Notes under the pieces: model-generated
What the model was told of the DNA's origin: nothing
Database searches by the model: none
What the model saw: only the letters and a program-made list of their open reading frames with translations
Shown: piece after piece, positions 16,632 through 25,472 of the stretch
How positions within the stretch are numbered: position 1 is the stretch's first letter
Layout: every line of letters begins with the position of its first letter
Position numbers and translations under genes: made by a program
Assembly (NCBI GenBank): GCA_023394965.1
Contig: JAEWZX010000024.1
Coordinates: 22,046-86,045 of the forward strand
Length of the DNA stretch: 64,000 bases
Direction: 5' to 3'
DNA from: Pseudomonadota bacterium
GTDB lineage: Bacteria > Pseudomonadota > Alphaproteobacteria > Sphingomonadales > Sphingomonadaceae

Positions 16632-17612
16632 TTAGGCGGCGAGCCTGCGGTGTTGCAAGCGCCGATATTGGAGTGTCTGTCGCTTGATCCTTTCTCGTTG
16701 CTTGATGATGGCCGGTGTCCTGCCGAAGTAGGCATCGGCAGGCGTCACATTGTCGAGGCTCTCGTGGTAGCGCTGGTGGTTGTAGTGCTCGATGAACGCC
16801 TCGATCTGCTGTTCGAGATCGCCGGGCAGGCAGTAGTTCTCCAGCAGGACGCGGTTTTTGAGCGTCTGGTGCCAGCGCTCGATCTTGCCCTGGGTCTGCG
16901 GATGGAAGGGCGCGCCGCGCACGTGGTCCATTTGCTTGGCACCAAGATAATCGGCCAGTTCGCCCGCGATGTAACTGGGTCCATTGTCCGACAGCAGGCG
17001 CGGCCTGTGCAGCACATTGGCATGATCGCAGCCTGAGGCGGCCAAGGCCATATCGAGCGTATCGGTGACGTCGCTGGCACACATGGTGGAGCACAGCCGC
17101 CAGGCGATGATGTAGCGCGAGTAATCGTCCAGCACGGTCGAGAGATAGACCCAGCCCCACCCGATGATCTTGAAGTAGGTGAAGTCCGTCTGCCACAGCT
17201 CGTTGGACCGCGTGGTCTTCGTGTGGAACGCCTCTGCTGCCTTGATCACAGTGTAGGCCGGGCTGGTGATCAGATCATGGACCTTGAGCAGCCGGTAAAC
17301 CGTGGCTTCGGACACGAAGTAGCGCTTCTCGTCGGTGAAGCGCACTGCCAGTTCGCGCGGGGATAGATCGGTCTGCCCCAGCGCGAGTCCGACGATCTGC
17401 TGCTGGACGTCCTCGCCGATGCGGTTCCACACCCGGCTCGGCACTGAGGGGCGATCCTGAAGCGCTTCCGGCCCGCCTTCGAGGTAACGGTCATACCAGC
17501 GGTAGAAGGTCCGCCGCGCCACGCCGAGCTGGTCCAGAGTGCGCTTGGCGGGCAGGTGCGACTGCTCGACGATCCGGATGATCTCCAGCTTCTCGGATGC
17601 GGGATACCTCAT
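16632..17612 (-). CDS. IS3-family transposase OrfB (DDE)
   Basis: This 326-residue protein starts at MRYPASEKLEIIRIVEQ with an HTH region, followed by a retroviral-type integrase core: WQTDFTYFKIIGWGWVYLS (first D), LLSDNGPSYIAGE (second D) and TQGKIERWHQTLKNR (E). The end VTPADAYFGRTPAIIKQRE is typical. Its ATG overlaps the OrfA stop (ATGA). It can also be made as an OrfAB fusion by -1 slippage. The domain is complete, but the partner OrfA is truncated. Confidence 0.93.
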   Translation of the reverse strand: MRYPASEKLEIIRIVEQSHLPAKRTLDQLGVARRTFYRWYDRYLEGGPEALQDRPSVPSRVWNRIGEDVQQQIVGLALGQTDLSPRELAVRFTDEKRYFVSEATVYRLLKVHDLITSPAYTVIKAAEAFHTKTTRSNELWQTDFTYFKIIGWGWVYLSTVLDDYSRYIIAWRLCSTMCASDVTDTLDMALAASGCDHANVLHRPRLLSDNGPSYIAGELADYLGAKQMDHVRGAPFHPQTQGKIERWHQTLKNRVLLENYCLPGDLEQQIEAFIEHYNHQRYHESLDNVTPADAYFGRTPAIIKQRERIKRQTLQYRRLQHRRLAA

Positions 17613-17815
17613 TCGTCGTCTCCCCCAAGCCCGGTCATGCTTTTTTTGAGCAGACGGTTCTCCAGAGTGAGGTCGGCAACGCATTCCTTCAGATCGCGGG
17701 CCTCGCGGCGTAGGGCGCCGTCCGACCGGAAGCAGTTGGGCGCCTTCCTGACCAGCGCCATCGCCGCCTGGAGCCGGTCGGTGACGCTCTTCCGAAAGGG
17801 TGAAGTCTCGCCGGC
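17609..17815 (-). pseudogene. IS3 OrfA fragment with A7 frameshift site
   Basis: The C-terminal leucine-zipper part of OrfA is present (LRREARDLKECVADLTLENR, then LLKKSMTGLGGDDE). Seven adenines on the minus strand (17641-17647) form the usual -1 slippage site that would fuse it to OrfB. The upstream residues (SPFRKSVTDRLQAAMALV) do not look like OrfA, and a stop precedes them, so the start of the gene has been lost or rearranged. Confidence 0.7.
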
Positions 17816-17818
17816 CTA

Positions 17819-18225
17819 CGCAGGCATCAGCCCTCTTCGCAGGACCGCCAAGATGGGTGACGGAATCTGGCGCAATCGGTCCTTGACGAGGCCGCAACAG
17901 CGTTAACGCTGATCGGTCGTCTCGTGAAATCCGGGCACGGATATCGCGAACGTCCAAAGATCGTCGCTGCCGTAGCCTGAGGTCGACCGAATCTGGAGCC
18001 GAACAATCCGTCCTCTTTGCCACCGTCCGGCAGCAATGAGGACAGCACGTGAGCCTGCTTGTCGAACGCGGCAGCCAGCCGCAGTCGGTCGAGGGTGTCC
18101 GAGTCCACTTTAACGAGAATCTGGCCACCGATCCGGTTCGAGCGAAATGCGCACCATTGCTAATGTCTGCCTCTGCCACTTCGATGATCACAAGCTGCCA
18201 GTCTGCTTGCGGCCCAGAATTGGAC
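17819..18225. other. Region with unrecognised coding remnants
   Basis: No intact gene is seen. On the minus strand, a protein-like stretch reads LVKVDSDTLDRLRLAAAFDK, then QAHVLSSLLPDGGKEDGLFG (about 17990-18120). On the plus strand, a short frame ending at 17980 reads VLDEAATALTLIGRLVKSGH. Neither has a convincing start or a family I recognise. Both may be debris at the IS3 end. Confidence 0.35.
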
Positions 18226-18651
18226 TCAGTTTCTAGTGGAGACCCTTTCTGTTGCTTCGCGGATATCTTGCTCTGAATAGGGCGGTTCAGTGCCATTTTG
18301 ACCTGGCCGGTAATCTGGATATTCACCGCACTTCACCCACCGTCCTTCGCCGATTTCGCCAGGACACCAGCCGCGTTTTTCCAAATCTATTAAAAGTTTT
18401 CGCCTATTATTACATGCTCGCATTGTTTCCGGGGCGTCGCCGTGTCCACCTCGGCAGCGCGCATTCTCAGAGGCCGCCCTTTTCATCAAGGATTTGACCT
18501 TCAAGGCACCTTTGCCAATGCCGATATCTCCATCGGCTGCGCTTTGGTCTACGGCGGTGCTTTTTCTGTGACGCAACTGGTCCTGCTCCTGCGGACCGCA
18601 ACTTGCCATGAGCACGATCGGTAAGATGAGGGCTGCAAAATCTCCGCGCAT
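18226..18651 (-). CDS. Hypothetical lipoprotein with conserved cysteines
   Basis: This 141-residue protein starts with a lipoprotein signal (FAALILPIVLMASC, acylated Cys18). The mature part has four more cysteines in a pattern resembling small secreted proteins of the NARC...MRACNNRRKLL...RGWCPGE...VKCGEYP type. That layout occurs in uncharacterised proteobacterial lipoproteins, some annotated as lysozyme-inhibitor-like. I would not assign a function. The end of the gene runs toward the relic region beside the IS3 element. Confidence 0.6.
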   Translation of the reverse strand: MRGDFAALILPIVLMASCGPQEQDQLRHRKSTAVDQSAADGDIGIGKGALKVKSLMKRAASENARCRGGHGDAPETMRACNNRRKLLIDLEKRGWCPGEIGEGRWVKCGEYPDYRPGQNGTEPPYSEQDIREATERVSTRN

Positions 18652-18827
18652 ACAAACAAATTGTCACATTCTCCTGATGTCTGCAATGGGTCGTAAGCCG
18701 CATGGCTCCTTCGCGCGTCAGGACCGCCAGGAGAAGACGGCCAGCTAACGGCCCATGATCTGTCAGCTTTGACTTGAGCCCAGGATGGAGAACAGTCAGT
18801 TCGATCCTGGTTCGGTGCGATCTCGTA

Positions 18828-20243
18828 TCATCGCTTGCCAGATTCCGGCGTAACTGAATCGCCTTCGAGGAAAGCGCCCACCGCCGTCGCAAACGCTTCC
18901 GGCGCTGTCATCAGGATAAAATGGGGCGCCTGTTCGACCGGGATTAGTTTTATGTCCCCGGCGGTTTTCAAGGCTGCGACATGTTCTTCAGCCCCATGGT
19001 ATGGGGTTTTGGGATCAAGCGTGCCATGAAGGACGATCGTCCGAGGGAGCTTCTCGGGGGACTTCCCGAAGCTCGCATCCGGCTCATAGGTCGGGATCCC
19101 GCCTGACAGCAGCAGCGATGGCAGAGGGCTTGCAAAAAGGTTATTCTCCTCCTCGCTTTCAACCATCTCAGTTGTGAGGGTCGGACGGGCATTGTTCTCT
19201 GACCGGCTGATGAGACTTACCAGCGGGATGGATGAACCGCTCTGTGGATATTGTTGCAGCGAGGCCCCAATGCTCGCCAGCCGACCCATCGCGTATTCCA
19301 ACCAGGCAGGATCGCCGGCCTGCAATCCAGCGATAACATCAGGGAGCATCACGCGCGTTTCGGGAAAGTCGAGCAGCGCTGCCAGTTTGTATCTGAGATT
19401 GGCACCGGCCAACTCATCGACATCGTCGCGCTCGAAAATTCGGCGGAGAGCCTGCTCTGCGCCGGCCCGAAAATAACGGCGGCAATCGGGACGCTCGTCG
19501 CATTTGCGCAGAACGGTGCGACCGACACTATCAGTCACGGCCGATCGGTGACTCAGATCGAGATCACCATTGCTTTCGAGCGGCACGAGAGAATCCAGAA
19601 TTACGCCATCAAGATCGTCCTGCGCCTCTAGCGTCAGCATTCGAAGCGCCAGTTGCGTGCCGTAGGAGACGCCGTAGAGAAAAGTCGGTCCGCCAGTATC
19701 GAACCGAGTGATCAACAGATCGAGATCGTGCGCAGCATTCGAGATCGTAAAGGCCTTGGTCCGACCCGCCTCTTCACTCAGGGCATTGAAGCATGTGCCC
19801 CATTCTTCACCGGCAAGGGCGCTACCTGCCTCGCCCGAAGGATCCTCCTCTCTTGGGCAGAGCCTTGTGGAGAAGCCCGTCCCACGGTGATCGGGAACCA
19901 ATACGTCGAATCCTGGAGCGGCCGCCCGGAGCGAATGCATAAAGGGGTAGAAAGAGGCTCCAGACTCTCCCGGTCCGCCCGCGACCAGCCATAGCTGACC
20001 TTCAGGATTGCCTTCGGCCGGAAATTTTCGGACAAAGAGCTCAATCGTTCCGGTGATCCCATCGGTATGGTCAAGCGGCGCCTGGACACGCGCACATTCC
20101 GTATCCTCCAGTGATGGATGCGAACCAGAGTCTGCACACTTCGTGAACTCGCTGGATGACAGGGCTTCCTGGGCAAGAGTAGCTGAGGCTGGAGTGAGAA
20201 GAGCGATTGAGAACGGTGCAAGGATACGAAAGACGACAGCCAC
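18828..20243 (-). CDS. Secreted alpha/beta hydrolase (TAP-like peptidase family)
   Basis: This 471-residue protein starts at a GTG (20241-20243) with GGAG seven bases upstream, and begins with a signal peptide (LAPFSIALLTPASATLAQ). A longer frame adds 41 residues without signal character. The hydrolase core has the oxyanion segment LVAGGPGESG, the nucleophile Ser in FLYGVSYGTQ, the acid in VLHGTLDPKTPYHG and the catalytic His in EQAPHFIL. The order and TAP-like C-terminal domain match tripeptidyl-aminopeptidase-type enzymes. The substrate is unknown. Confidence 0.88.
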   Translation of the reverse strand: MAVVFRILAPFSIALLTPASATLAQEALSSSEFTKCADSGSHPSLEDTECARVQAPLDHTDGITGTIELFVRKFPAEGNPEGQLWLVAGGPGESGASFYPFMHSLRAAAPGFDVLVPDHRGTGFSTRLCPREEDPSGEAGSALAGEEWGTCFNALSEEAGRTKAFTISNAAHDLDLLITRFDTGGPTFLYGVSYGTQLALRMLTLEAQDDLDGVILDSLVPLESNGDLDLSHRSAVTDSVGRTVLRKCDERPDCRRYFRAGAEQALRRIFERDDVDELAGANLRYKLAALLDFPETRVMLPDVIAGLQAGDPAWLEYAMGRLASIGASLQQYPQSGSSIPLVSLISRSENNARPTLTTEMVESEEENNLFASPLPSLLLSGGIPTYEPDASFGKSPEKLPRTIVLHGTLDPKTPYHGAEEHVAALKTAGDIKLIPVEQAPHFILMTAPEAFATAVGAFLEGDSVTPESGKR

Positions 20244-20366
20244 TGTTAGCTCCAAGCTAAACGAAGAATGCCGGTTGCCTAATGAAGGGTCGGCGCTCGC
20301 GCAACCGGATCGGCCATGGGCTACAGTCAGGGCATTTTCTTCGGGTCCGCTCTTCGCAGTTGGCAT

Positions 20367-20586
20367 CCTGCAAGCAGACTATCCGGTGTCGGCCCATGAG
20401 CGGACCCTTAGCGGGCGCGGTTAAACGACCACTTCGAGGTCATTAGCGACAGGACAACATTCAGTTTCATCGTCGCCATACTTGCAAATCGGTTAACAGA
20501 CCGTCGCTTGGCGAGTTTTTCACCCGATTTTAAGTTGGTTATAAGCTGCTAACATTTAACGAAATGCGCCGGGTTTTGTTGGAGAA
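20367..20586. other. Intergenic region without a recognised gene
   Basis: The stretch is relatively AT-rich toward 20520-20580 (runs such as GAGTTTTTCACC and TTAAGTTGG). It probably holds promoters for the divergent hydrolase and the small downstream frame. No tRNA, hairpin with T-run or long repeat is seen. Confidence 0.4.
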
Positions 20587-20787
20587 GTGGGGCCAATTTG
20601 TCATCGCGAAAAAGATAAAACCACGACCGCACTAGACGATCAATCCACGTCAAGCAGTTCGAGTGACAAGGCGGATTGGCAATGGCCGATAGCCTTTGCC
20701 TTCATGCTTGATGGCGAAAGGAGCAAAGTCACGGACGCAGCAGCCGAAGCGCTGACGGAATTAGCCAGGACGCTTTCGCCACCCTGA
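20587..20787 (+). CDS. Small hypothetical protein
   Basis: This 66-residue frame has a GTG start preceded by GGAGAA. It contains a low-complexity serine run, then DWQWPIAFAFMLDGERSKV and AAAEALTELARTLS. It resembles no family I know. It does not overlap the neighbouring minus-strand gene if that gene ends at 20820. Confidence 0.35.
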   Translation: MGPICHREKDKTTTALDDQSTSSSSSDKADWQWPIAFAFMLDGERSKVTDAAAEALTELARTLSPP

Positions 20788-20819
20788 ACGATCCGGCGAT
20801 TGAGCAGCGGCTAGGAGGT

Positions 20820-21361
20820 TTAAAAGCGTCCGCCCGCCCAATGCGAGCGTCGGCTGTAGCGTTCACCATCAAATTCGAGATGATCTTTGTTGCGCTCACA
20901 GATGCTTTCGACAAGCTGCCGCAAACCGTCCTCATCTCCGCGAGCGTAGAGTTCCTGGCCTTGACCTTCGTCGCGGGAGCGGTGCGGGAATCATATTCTT
21001 CAAAGACCTGCATAAGGATCTCTAGGGGACTCTGTGGTTCTGGTTTCTTGGGCAGCGTGGTTTTGAATCCTTCGCCGCCGTCATCCTTCCCATAAGTCTC
21101 GGCTAGGGCTCGCTTTTCAGTCCAAACTACATAACCCCAGACTGCGGAGACGATCAGAACAACGCTCCCTGCGAACCACCACCACTGTTCGGCAGTCATC
21201 TTTTGCGCGACAACCAACACCCCCACGAGAACGGCGCCTAAGATGAGCATCACGCAGCCATTAGCTAAGCCAGACTTCACGGCCTGAGCACCGAACAGCA
21301 ATATAAATATGATCACGACGAGGAGGATGACGACCAGCAACATAGATACACCCATAGCCAT
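20820..21361 (-). pseudogene. Membrane protein with a probable frameshift near its C-terminus
   Basis: It starts at 21361 with two or three transmembrane helices (VVILLVVIIFILLFGAQAV, then LANGCVMLILGAVLVGVLVV and WWFAGSVVLIVSAVWGYVVW) and a cytoplasmic tail ending EILMQVFEEYDSRT. After about 20985 the original frame becomes unlike protein. A neighbouring frame reads QELYARGDEDGLRQLVESI and ERNKDHLEFDGERYSRRSHW, ending at TAA 20820-20822. This suggests a single-base indel near 20970-20990. The family is unknown. Confidence 0.55.
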
Positions 21362-21393
21362 CCATCGTGCAGGCGAACGAATTCTCGCCGGTT

Positions 21394-22213
21394 ATTAAAG
21401 CTAGGCTTCGTGGACAAAGGGTATCCACAGTTTGACTGAAGCGAGCGCGACGAAGCCGAGGTAGGACTCCTTGGTTTTGTCGTAGCGGGTTGCCACTCTG
21501 CGCCAGTTCTTGAGTTTGTTGAACAAACGCTCGATGAGGTTGCGCCATTTGTATTTGGTGCGGTCGTGCGGGGCGGGATTGCGCCGGTTGACCTTAGCCG
21601 GGATCACCGCTTCCGCACCGGCTGCCTCGATCTCCTTGCGGATCGCATCGGCATCGTAGCCCCGATCAGCCAGGAAGGCCTCGATCCGGTCGGTTATCAT
21701 GCGGAACAGTGGAGCGAAGCCCTGCACATCGTGCGCCTGTCCAGGTGTCAGAACGAACCCTAGCGGGAGACCTCTGGCATCGCATCTGGCATGGAGCTTT
21801 GTCGTGAAGCCGCCTCGCGATCGGCCAAGCGCCTCGGTTTGCTGAGTCCCCTTTTTATACCGACAGCACAATGATGTGCCCGGACCACCGTGCTGTCGAT
21901 CATGTCGGCGGCTGTATGCCGCCCCGCCAGTTCGGCCAGTGTCTCGAGCATGGCATCGAACACACCGGTCGTGACCCATCGTCGATAACGTCGGAACACG
22001 CTGTTCCACTTGCCATATTCGTCCGGCAAGTGTCGCCACTGCGCGCCGGTCCGCGCGATCCACATCATGCCTTCGAAATAGGGACGATTATCCTGCGCCG
22101 GGCGGCATCCGCGACCACGCTCAGACGGCAGCAGCGGCCCGATCACTTCCCATTCTTCGTCCGTAACGCCAATCCGTTCGCCCAAGGCCGCCTCCAAAAG
22201 CCAGCCTTGAATC
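21394..22213. mobile_element. IS5-family insertion sequence
   Basis: An element of about 820 bp contains a two-frame transposase on the minus strand. Imperfect inverted ends can be aligned: ATT.AAG...GGCTT at 21394-21408 against the complement of about 22197-22213. About 12 of 16 positions match, so the exact termini are tentative. Confidence 0.75.
21401..22197 (-). CDS. IS5-family transposase made by -1 frameshifting
   Basis: The first frame (22197 down to 21760, TTG start) carries the N-terminal DUF4096-like domain (TDEEWEVIGPLLPSE and FEGMMWIARTGAQWRHLP) and the first catalytic Asp (DMIDSTVVRAHH). The second frame, reached at a run of five adenines with G4 after it (21852-21856 on the plus strand as T5), has FTTKLHARCDARGLPLGF, LADRGYDADAIR (second Asp) and LIERLFNKLKNWRRVATRYD (Glu), ending at 21401. 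The joined protein is about 265 residues. Both halves look undamaged, so the copy may be active. Confidence 0.88.
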
Positions 22214-22270
22214 AGTGGATCGGTAACGCGTCAAGGATTGCTGGCCGTCCCTGCCGGGCCACAGCGACGT

Positions 22271-22762
22271 TTACATCTCCGCGTTCGATATTGTCGTCTG
22301 GATATCCGTTGGTTTCAGAATGTCGGAACCTGGGGTCTTATAAACGGTCAACTCTCCGTTTTCCCAAAGGCCGACCTCGACTGCCTTGGCTGACGGATCG
22401 ACAAGCAGATAGAATGCGTCGCTACCCCCCTCATTATCCTTGTTGCCCGACGTGAAGAAAACTTCGCCATCGCGTTGCAAGGGAGCGGCTGTCTCGCTGT
22501 TCTGCATCAGCACGTTCAGCTTGTCGTCGAGAAGGTTCCTGAGCTCGGGCGCTATCGGGCTTTCGTCATAGAGCCTGCTATCCACGGGATGCTGACCGAC
22601 ATACTCGCTAAGTAAGGACCAATTCCCATCGTTCTCGCTCGCAGTGGGCACCGATTGGCTCTGAACCTGCTCCGTGCCATTTCGCGATGCCGTTGAATCG
22701 GTTGATTGCCCACAGGCTGCCAACAATATAGAGGAAGCTATGAGGAAATAGGTTGCACGCAC
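22271..22762 (-). CDS. Hypothetical lipoprotein
   Basis: This 163-residue protein starts with a clear lipoprotein signal ([18 protein letters not shown], acylated Cys17). A Ser/Thr/Gln-rich linker precedes a mature domain with [37 protein letters not shown] and [16 protein letters not shown]. The domain has a compact alpha/beta look, but I recognise no family. It is the last gene before attR. The IS5 element lies just downstream of its stop. Confidence 0.65.
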
Positions 22763-23067
22763 TCGATTATCTCCACGAAAGTTAATTGATCACTCTCCGC
22801 ACTTACCAACAGATTGCTGGTATGCAAGGTTTGTCCACGAACCCTAGCTCTCGCCGGTCGCAAAGCAACAGGCAAGCTGATCAAGCGTTACCGCTGTAAT
22901 TTTTACGATACCCGACGAAGCCATGTTTCGCGCGCAAAACAAACCTGCCTCTAGGAGACAGGGGTTGAGGGTTCAGAGTGAACCTCACATGGAAACAAAA
23001 AAAGAACATTCGTCGCATTCTCACCCCGAAAAGCGGCCAAACTCACGATAGTGCGCCAGTTGCGCTT
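22763..23067. other. Right end of the island, non-coding
   Basis: No gene is seen. It holds an AT-rich promoter-like stretch for the leftward lipoprotein near 22780-22810, the right copy of the subterminal repeat (22957-22988), and 80 bp leading to attR. Confidence 0.5.
22957..22988. repeat. Right copy of the subterminal repeat
   Basis: It reads GACAGGGG, then GGGTTCA-GAG-TGAACCT and CAC. It matches 5757-5789 except for a 4-bp block, the 3-bp palindrome centre and one extra T. It lies 79 bp from attR; the left copy lies 61 bp from attL. Both copies are in the same orientation, which fits paired recombinase or excisionase sites. Confidence 0.6.
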
Positions 23068-23124
23068 TAGAGCACTGTCTTCGGGAGGCAGGGGCCGGAG
23101 GTTCGAATCCTCTCTCCCCGACCA
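23068..23124. repeat. attR: duplicated 3' end of tRNA-Pro
   Basis: Fifty-seven bases identical to 5639-5695, including the anticodon arm, T-arm, acceptor 3' strand and CCA. It lacks the 5' acceptor strand and the D-arm, so it is not a tRNA gene. Confidence 0.93.
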
Positions 23125-23230
23125 ACTTCTATGACACACTCAGCTTCATTGTGCAGCAAGCTTGCTTGAGTGATAGAATGCTGTCGCCTTATAGCGACGA
23201 AACGCAAACCATTATTCTGGGATATCCTAA

Positions 23231-23353
23231 ATGCGCCGCGTAACCATTGCCGCCCTGATCATGGCCACCATCGCTCTAGGTGGTTGCAATACCGTCCGTG
23301 GAGTTGGCGACGATCTGAAATCGGTTGCCAATACAGTCGACGATGCAACCTGA
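23231..23353 (+). CDS. Entericidin A/B-like small lipoprotein
   Basis: This 40-residue protein begins MRRVTIAALIMATIALGGC with a lipobox (LGGC, acylated Cys19). The mature part is NTVRGVGDDLKSVANTVDD. The length, the CNTVRGVG segment and the amphipathic tail match the entericidin EcnA/EcnB family, membrane lipoproteins linked in Escherichia coli to a toxin/antidote pair. No second entericidin is adjacent here. It is the first gene past attR and is transcribed toward the TonB receptor. Confidence 0.8.
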   Translation: MRRVTIAALIMATIALGGCNTVRGVGDDLKSVANTVDDAT

Positions 23354-23357
23354 TTCT

Positions 23358-25367
23358 CTAGAAACCAAAGCGTAAACCACCCCACACAGTGCGGGGTGTG
23401 CCTTGGTCGGTTGATCCGCCTTGATTACGGGTGACTATCGCTTCGCCGATTATATTTTCTGCCCGCAGTATCAGCTTGAGGTTCCGGGTCACTGGGACCT
23501 GTGCAAAAGCGTCGAGTGTGGTTGCGGCGGGCAGTACATCCGTTCCGAGATCGTCCTCGAACTGTGCGCTGACATGCCCGGCAGTAACTGAGAACAACCA
23601 ATCGTCTGCTGGTTTGTAGACGAGCGTTGCCCGCCCATTAAAGCGTGGCGTCTGAGCCGGTCTGCTTCCATTCAATACGACGGCAAGGTCAGAGCCGCGA
23701 GTTTCAGCATGGGTCCACACCGTGGAGGCTCTCAGAGAGAATTTACCGAAATCCGCTTTGACCCCTGCCTCGATTCCGCGAACACGGACTGCGTCGATAT
23801 TCCAGCGCTGGCGCAGGTTGAGCCCAATGCTCACGTTGGCGACCGCATTCTTCACCCGGTTATCGAAGGCGGTAACAGACAGTGCAATATGCCGACGCGG
23901 GGTGAAGGTGATGCCCGCCTCCAGCCCCTGAAGTTTCTCATTCTCCAGCATAGCGTTGGCCTGCGTCACAACAGGAAAGACGACGAAGGGCCTGTAAAGC
24001 TCGTTCAATGTGGGCAGGCGAAGACCCGAATAGGCTGCGCCGCGGAAGGCCACCGCATGACTGGCACGAATTACAAATCCCCCTCTGAACGACGCATCCC
24101 ACCCGGCCCTGTCTGCGAAGCTTTCCGCCGTCACCGCCAGCCCCTCACCGTCGCGTTCTGTGTAGAATCCATCTCGGATAGTCCAACGATCAAGCCTCGC
24201 CCCGGCAGTCAGTGTGACTGGGCCAAGTGTCCAATCATCCTCGATGAAGAGACCGAGATCGGTATTCACCCCTCCGGCATTGCGGCGAGCAGTAACCGTG
24301 CCGGACGCGGCACTTATCGCCGTTTCGAACAGCTCGCCATCCGATCGGCGATAGTCCACCCCCAGTCTCAGAACATGACGCCCGCCAACGGGGGGGCGTA
24401 GTTCGAATTTTCCGCCAAGACCGGTTGATGGCGTGTTTCTCTGGTCCAGAACCGGAGTAAACCTTGTCGAACTGATTACCCTGTTCGTGAAGTTGCGCGC
24501 CTGAACGTAGGCCAGCGCGTCGAACTGCCATGCTCTACGGCCGATAAGGCGCAGGCTGGCATCCTGGCCTTCGATGCTGCTGTCCGCGCCATCGAAGCGC
24601 AAGGTCCGTTCGTCACGATAGGCAAGGCCACGAAACTGAAGCTCGAGATCGTGGGAAATTGGTGCAACGGCACGAAGCTGGGCAGACCAGCCGTCGAATG
24701 CCGCCCGCGCCGATTGAGGTACGCGTTCTGAAAGGGGAGTTGTGCAGAAGCCTTTCCCGCGATCCCACCGTCCCGATGCCACAACAAATCCGCCGCCCAA
24801 CTGCGTGCCTATACTGGCCGAAGCCTCGGTCTCCGCGCGATCGTTGACGAGGAATTGCCCCGCAATACCCGCCAGATCATCGATGCCGGCGCTTTCCAGT
24901 TCTATGGTTCCGGCAAGAGCGCCGGCACCAAACGGCCCCGATCCCCCTCCCCGCGTCACACGAATTTGCGCGAGACGTTCCGGAGCGAGTGCGCTGAACG
25001 GCACATACCCAAAAAATGGATCGGTCATCGGGACCCCATCGAGCAGAACCAGTGCCCGGCTAGTCGCATTACCGCCCAAAGCGCGCAACGTGGCCCCCTG
25101 TGTGGACGCATTGGCGGAACGACTGTCAGAACGGCGGAACTGCTGGAACCCGGCGACTGAGGACAGCGCGTCTTCTATCCGGCCTGAAGGTATTGTCAGA
25201 AGCTGATCGCGATCGATGGATTGCGTATCGTAAGCGGGAGAGGCAGGCGTCGCGTCGAGCCCTTCGCCTGTCACCACGATGACAGGGTCGTCAGATTGCG
25301 CCCACACCGGCTGGGCGACGACCAGCGCGAGAATGCTGCCAGCCAGCGAATATCGTGTAATATGCAT
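23358..25367 (-). CDS. TonB-dependent outer-membrane receptor
   Basis: This 669-residue protein has a signal peptide (LAGSILALVVAQPVWAQ), a TonB-box-like DPVIVVTG, a plug domain (IPSGRIEDALSSVAGFQQF, then LLDGVPMTDPFFGYVPFS and RVTRGGGSGPFGAGALAG) and a 22-strand-type barrel ending with the aromatic C-terminus GGLRFGF. The start at 25365-25367 fits the signal; the frame is open further upstream, but without family similarity. The ligand is unknown. It is only 105 bp from the divergent acs gene, which leaves little room for a riboswitch. Confidence 0.93.
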   Translation of the reverse strand: MHITRYSLAGSILALVVAQPVWAQSDDPVIVVTGEGLDATPASPAYDTQSIDRDQLLTIPSGRIEDALSSVAGFQQFRRSDSRSANASTQGATLRALGGNATSRALVLLDGVPMTDPFFGYVPFSALAPERLAQIRVTRGGGSGPFGAGALAGTIELESAGIDDLAGIAGQFLVNDRAETEASASIGTQLGGGFVVASGRWDRGKGFCTTPLSERVPQSARAAFDGWSAQLRAVAPISHDLELQFRGLAYRDERTLRFDGADSSIEGQDASLRLIGRRAWQFDALAYVQARNFTNRVISSTRFTPVLDQRNTPSTGLGGKFELRPPVGGRHVLRLGVDYRRSDGELFETAISAASGTVTARRNAGGVNTDLGLFIEDDWTLGPVTLTAGARLDRWTIRDGFYTERDGEGLAVTAESFADRAGWDASFRGGFVIRASHAVAFRGAAYSGLRLPTLNELYRPFVVFPVVTQANAMLENEKLQGLEAGITFTPRRHIALSVTAFDNRVKNAVANVSIGLNLRQRWNIDAVRVRGIEAGVKADFGKFSLRASTVWTHAETRGSDLAVVLNGSRPAQTPRFNGRATLVYKPADDWLFSVTAGHVSAQFEDDLGTDVLPAATTLDAFAQVPVTRNLKLILRAENIIGEAIVTRNQGGSTDQGTPRTVWGGLRFGF

Positions 25368-25472
25368 CTTGTTACGCCGTAGCTGGTGGGCTTGTAGATT
25401 GCGAGAGCCAGCTGGACGTTTGCACCTGGCCGACGAACGCCTAAAGTTGCGGTGGAAGAGGAGAGATGATGC

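Larger units (their letters stand above)
16600..17815. mobile_element. IS3-family insertion sequence, incomplete at its orfA end
   Basis: The minus strand carries IS3-type OrfB, and before it the last part of OrfA with an A7 slippery site. The OrfA N-terminal helix-turn-helix is absent and an in-frame stop lies at 17816-17818. I could not identify terminal inverted repeats, so the limits are approximate. Confidence 0.75.
5639..23124. mobile_element. Genomic island integrated in tRNA-Pro(CGG)
   Basis: The 17.5-kb segment is bounded by a perfect 57-bp direct repeat of the tRNA 3' end. It begins with a tyrosine recombinase remnant 90 bp inside the left end. It contains two IS elements, at least four broken genes and many accessory genes, while the flanks (thyA to the left, TonB receptor and acs to the right) are core genes. 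The recombinase lacks its N-terminal domain, so the island is probably no longer self-mobile. Confidence 0.9.

Noticed and set aside
23068..23124. Second tRNA-Pro gene
   Set aside because: Only the 3' 57 bp are present. The 5' acceptor strand and D-arm are missing, so it is attR of the island.
25368..25472. Cobalamin or other riboswitch before the TonB receptor
   Set aside because: Only 105 bp separate it from acs, too short for a cobalamin riboswitch plus promoters, and no B12-box-like sequence is seen.
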